Made by a program: the position numbers and the translations under genes
The notes under the pieces: generated by a model
Seen by the model: only the letters and a program-made list of their open reading frames with translations
Told to the model about the DNA's origin: nothing
Database searches by the model: none
Shown here: positions 61,901-64,000 of the stretch, in pieces
Position numbering within the stretch: the first letter of the stretch is position 1
Layout of the letters: each line of letters begins with the position of its first letter
From: Sabethes cyaneus
Taxonomy: Eukaryota > Arthropoda > Insecta > Diptera > Culicidae
Direction: 5' to 3'
Length of the DNA stretch: 64,000 bases
Assembly (NCBI RefSeq): GCF_943734655.1
Contig: NC_071354.1
Span: 1,771,001 to 1,835,000 of the forward strand

Positions 61901-63776
61901 ACGGTTTATTGTTCGCAACTTTCCAGCCACCGCCCAGCTGAATTGCCGAAAATACCTTGCTTCAATTTACATACGCACACTCGCCCTGCTGCAGAGACAA
62001 AAGACGACAGCTGGCCGTCCATCCGTTCATGTCCGCCCCATTCTGAAAGCCCATTTGTTTATCTGCACAGATTTTATTTACGATAATCGACTATAGCATC
62101 GTATACTTTCGCTATAATGAGGTGTAACTTATTAGGCTAAATTAGTCGGGTCGTAAATTTCGGTGGTACCGCCTGCAACAAAGCCGCCGACGCGGCCGGG
62201 CTGTTCCCATTAGCAAAGGCCTGATGCGATCGGCACCTGTCACAGGAGACGAAAAATTCCGGAGTGCATCCTCTCCTGTCTGTAGGCCGAAACCCGTTGA
62301 CGGATTGTGAATGCGACGGTTTCGTCACACCGACTACTGCCTAGCTCCTGGCTTCCCGCTGTAATTGTACAATTGCATGATTTTACATTTCAGCACCTGG
62401 TGCTTTATTTCACGTCGTAACCCCTGGAGTTACCGGAAATGAGAAAACCAACACTCAATTGTGTCAATTTTGATGCGTTATTTTGTTTTCTTCCGTTAAA
62501 GCACGACGAGATGTAGCCCTTTTACTATGATTGTGGTGAAACTGTAACTAATGTGTGAAATTGCTTCATCATTGTTACGCTCAACGCCTATTAAACGGAT
62601 GATTTGGAATTGTACGACTTGGATGAAAGTGGGAACTCAAGTAGAATTGAATGCCTGCTGCCTATTTGTAAGGTTGTTACGGTTCGGAATGCACCTGTTG
62701 CTCCAGTGAACGATTAGTTTCTTTTCAAACATGCAGACGAGAGCATTTATCTATTTGATGGTTGCAATCTATAATAAATTGTATTTTAACAATGCCATAG
62801 ATTCAATTTATTTAATTTAAAATGCAAACTGGAATGAAGCTGCGTGCCACAGTTTTAGTTGAATTTGCTATTGTGTTTCACCAATGATTATCACACCACC
62901 CGACCCCAACTAAGCCCATTATAACCCACACACTAAATTCCAAGCGTTTCTGCATAACACCTGCTGCTGTTGCTCCTGATTATGCTTCTGTTCTCGACCG
63001 CCCTCCACTTCCATCGGCAGTCAGCAGGATAAAAAGCTCTTTGTTCCCAGCCTGCCAGACACAAATCCGACATATAATGAGAAAATAATCGTATCAGAGT
63101 ATGAATTATAGCCAACTTATCTCGAGCCTACGGGGGAGCAGAGCCATCAGACGAACTGTGCTGCATATCGAAAACTAAAATCTCTTACGAGCTATCTTAA
63201 TTTGATCTTTATTCGATTACTTTGCTCATTGAGCTCCCAGCCACCCACACACGTTACTCACGTTTACTCCTGGAAGCCGTCACCGTGCAGCACGGTTGAG
63301 CCAATTGGTATCGTTAACCTTCGCCTATGCTGCAGGATCCTATTGAACGCAAGTGCCTTGCCATCTATGCAGAAGCACCCGTTGCTAGCACAGACAACAG
63401 CAGCAACAATATCGTTCTCTTTCTGTGCCTATCGCATGCAGACGCCGCAACTAGCTAAACTAAACCCATTGCCGTCGCTTCTTGATCGCAGGATGTTTTT
63501 GATGGCAAAGAGCGCAAAGAGGATGCTGGAAACATGAAAGAAGCAAACTTAATGCGATAATTCTTAACTGATAATGTGTCAAAAACATAAAGAATATTCA
63601 AAAGCGTCCACTATACTGCGGCTAGTGGCGGAGGTCCCATTTTTTCACCATCCTTGGCGAGGCACAACGGGAAGGTGGACATCTGAGCTCATCCACACGT
63701 GATCGGACGTTAGGGTGTACTTTAAGACGTAGTGTTAATGCTAGATAAGATTGTAATAACAAGTTAATTTAGTATA
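58991..63776. other. No gene recognised
   Basis: Short to medium frames on both strands (59659-60009, 60434-60844, 61147-61655, 63202-63537) lack domains and overlap antisense frames. 59100-59420 and 60850-61010 are AT-rich. No element ends recognised. Confidence 0.45.
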
Positions 63777-64000
63777 TGGGTCATTCCACGCGAAGTGACC
63801 GTGAAAAAGTTCAAAAAAGTATAAACAGCATTTTGGAAAGAGCCAGTTTTTGCTAAATGTTCTTGTTTTCTTTTACCTCTATATATGTTCCGAAATAAAC
63901 TAGAAAAAAGAATGCATTAAAAATATTATTATTTTACTGGTGATGCTGTCAGTTTTTATTTGTATCTGACTCTGTACGCGAGGTCTAGACGTAAACTGTG
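63777..64000 (+). repeat. Possible MITE end running off the window
   Basis: ATGGGTCATTCCACGCGAAG followed by TGACCGTG resembles the motif at 54376-54402. This type of opening is familiar to me from mosquito MITEs, but the other end is outside the window. Confidence 0.3.

Overview
The window looks like repeat-rich, gene-poor DNA from a dipteran, most likely a mosquito and probably Anopheles. I base this on the mix of mobile elements: degenerate Tc1/mariner transposases of the DD37E type (a group known mainly from mosquitoes), RTE-like LINEs with a (GTAA)n tail, tRNA-derived SINE fragments that resemble Anopheles SINEs, TA-, TTA- and TTAA-flanked MITEs, and very long trinucleotide microsatellites. 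Species was not confirmed by any search. There is no operon structure, no rRNA and no CRISPR. Most open frames are short and sit on both strands of non-coding or simple-sequence DNA. I found no complete protein-coding host gene; the window is best read as intergenic or large-intron sequence.

Layout. 1-1.1 kb: edge of a deleted DD37E mariner (minus strand), then SINE-like fragments. 1.1-5.8 kb: unique AT-rich DNA. 5.8-6.55 kb: a polypyrimidine/(CT)n tract running into a near-perfect hairpin, then an RTE 3' end. 7-13.4 kb: unique DNA with one possible host exon (about 11.5-11.8 kb, minus). 13.4-14.65 kb: a dead LINE reverse transcriptase split by a 660-bp element that has inverted arrays of a 15-mer and a 9-bp target duplication. 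14.7-16.1 kb: diverged repeat units interrupted by a CCCAGCAAAC-ended MITE. 16.2-17.3 kb: RTE pseudogene (plus). 21.5-23.9 kb: a nest made of an RTE pseudogene (minus), a piggyBac-like TTAA MITE, a Harbinger-like MITE fragment and two copies of a ~100-bp element. 27.6-27.9 kb: LINE RT scrap. 33.3-33.5 kb: (ATC)n plus a second 15-mer array. 35.7-39 kb: SINE, CATGA-rich block, and an RTE (endonuclease plus RT, minus) containing a second, more complete DD37E transposase relic. 46.7-48.8 kb: a TA-flanked deleted DD37E mariner and a tRNA-headed SINE candidate. 50.75-51.54 kb: a ~790-bp (TTG)n array. 54.6-55.0 kb: a TTA-flanked Harbinger-like MITE. 55.4-58.3 kb: a compound locus of a 12-bp minisatellite and a ~1.1-kb purine-rich tract. 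58.5-58.7 kb: a SINE with recognisable A and B boxes.

The genes do not form a pathway. What can be reconstructed is a history of insertions: old RTE and LINE copies served as landing sites for DNA transposons whose target-site duplications are still readable. The least explained item is the 660-bp element with 15-mer inverted arrays.
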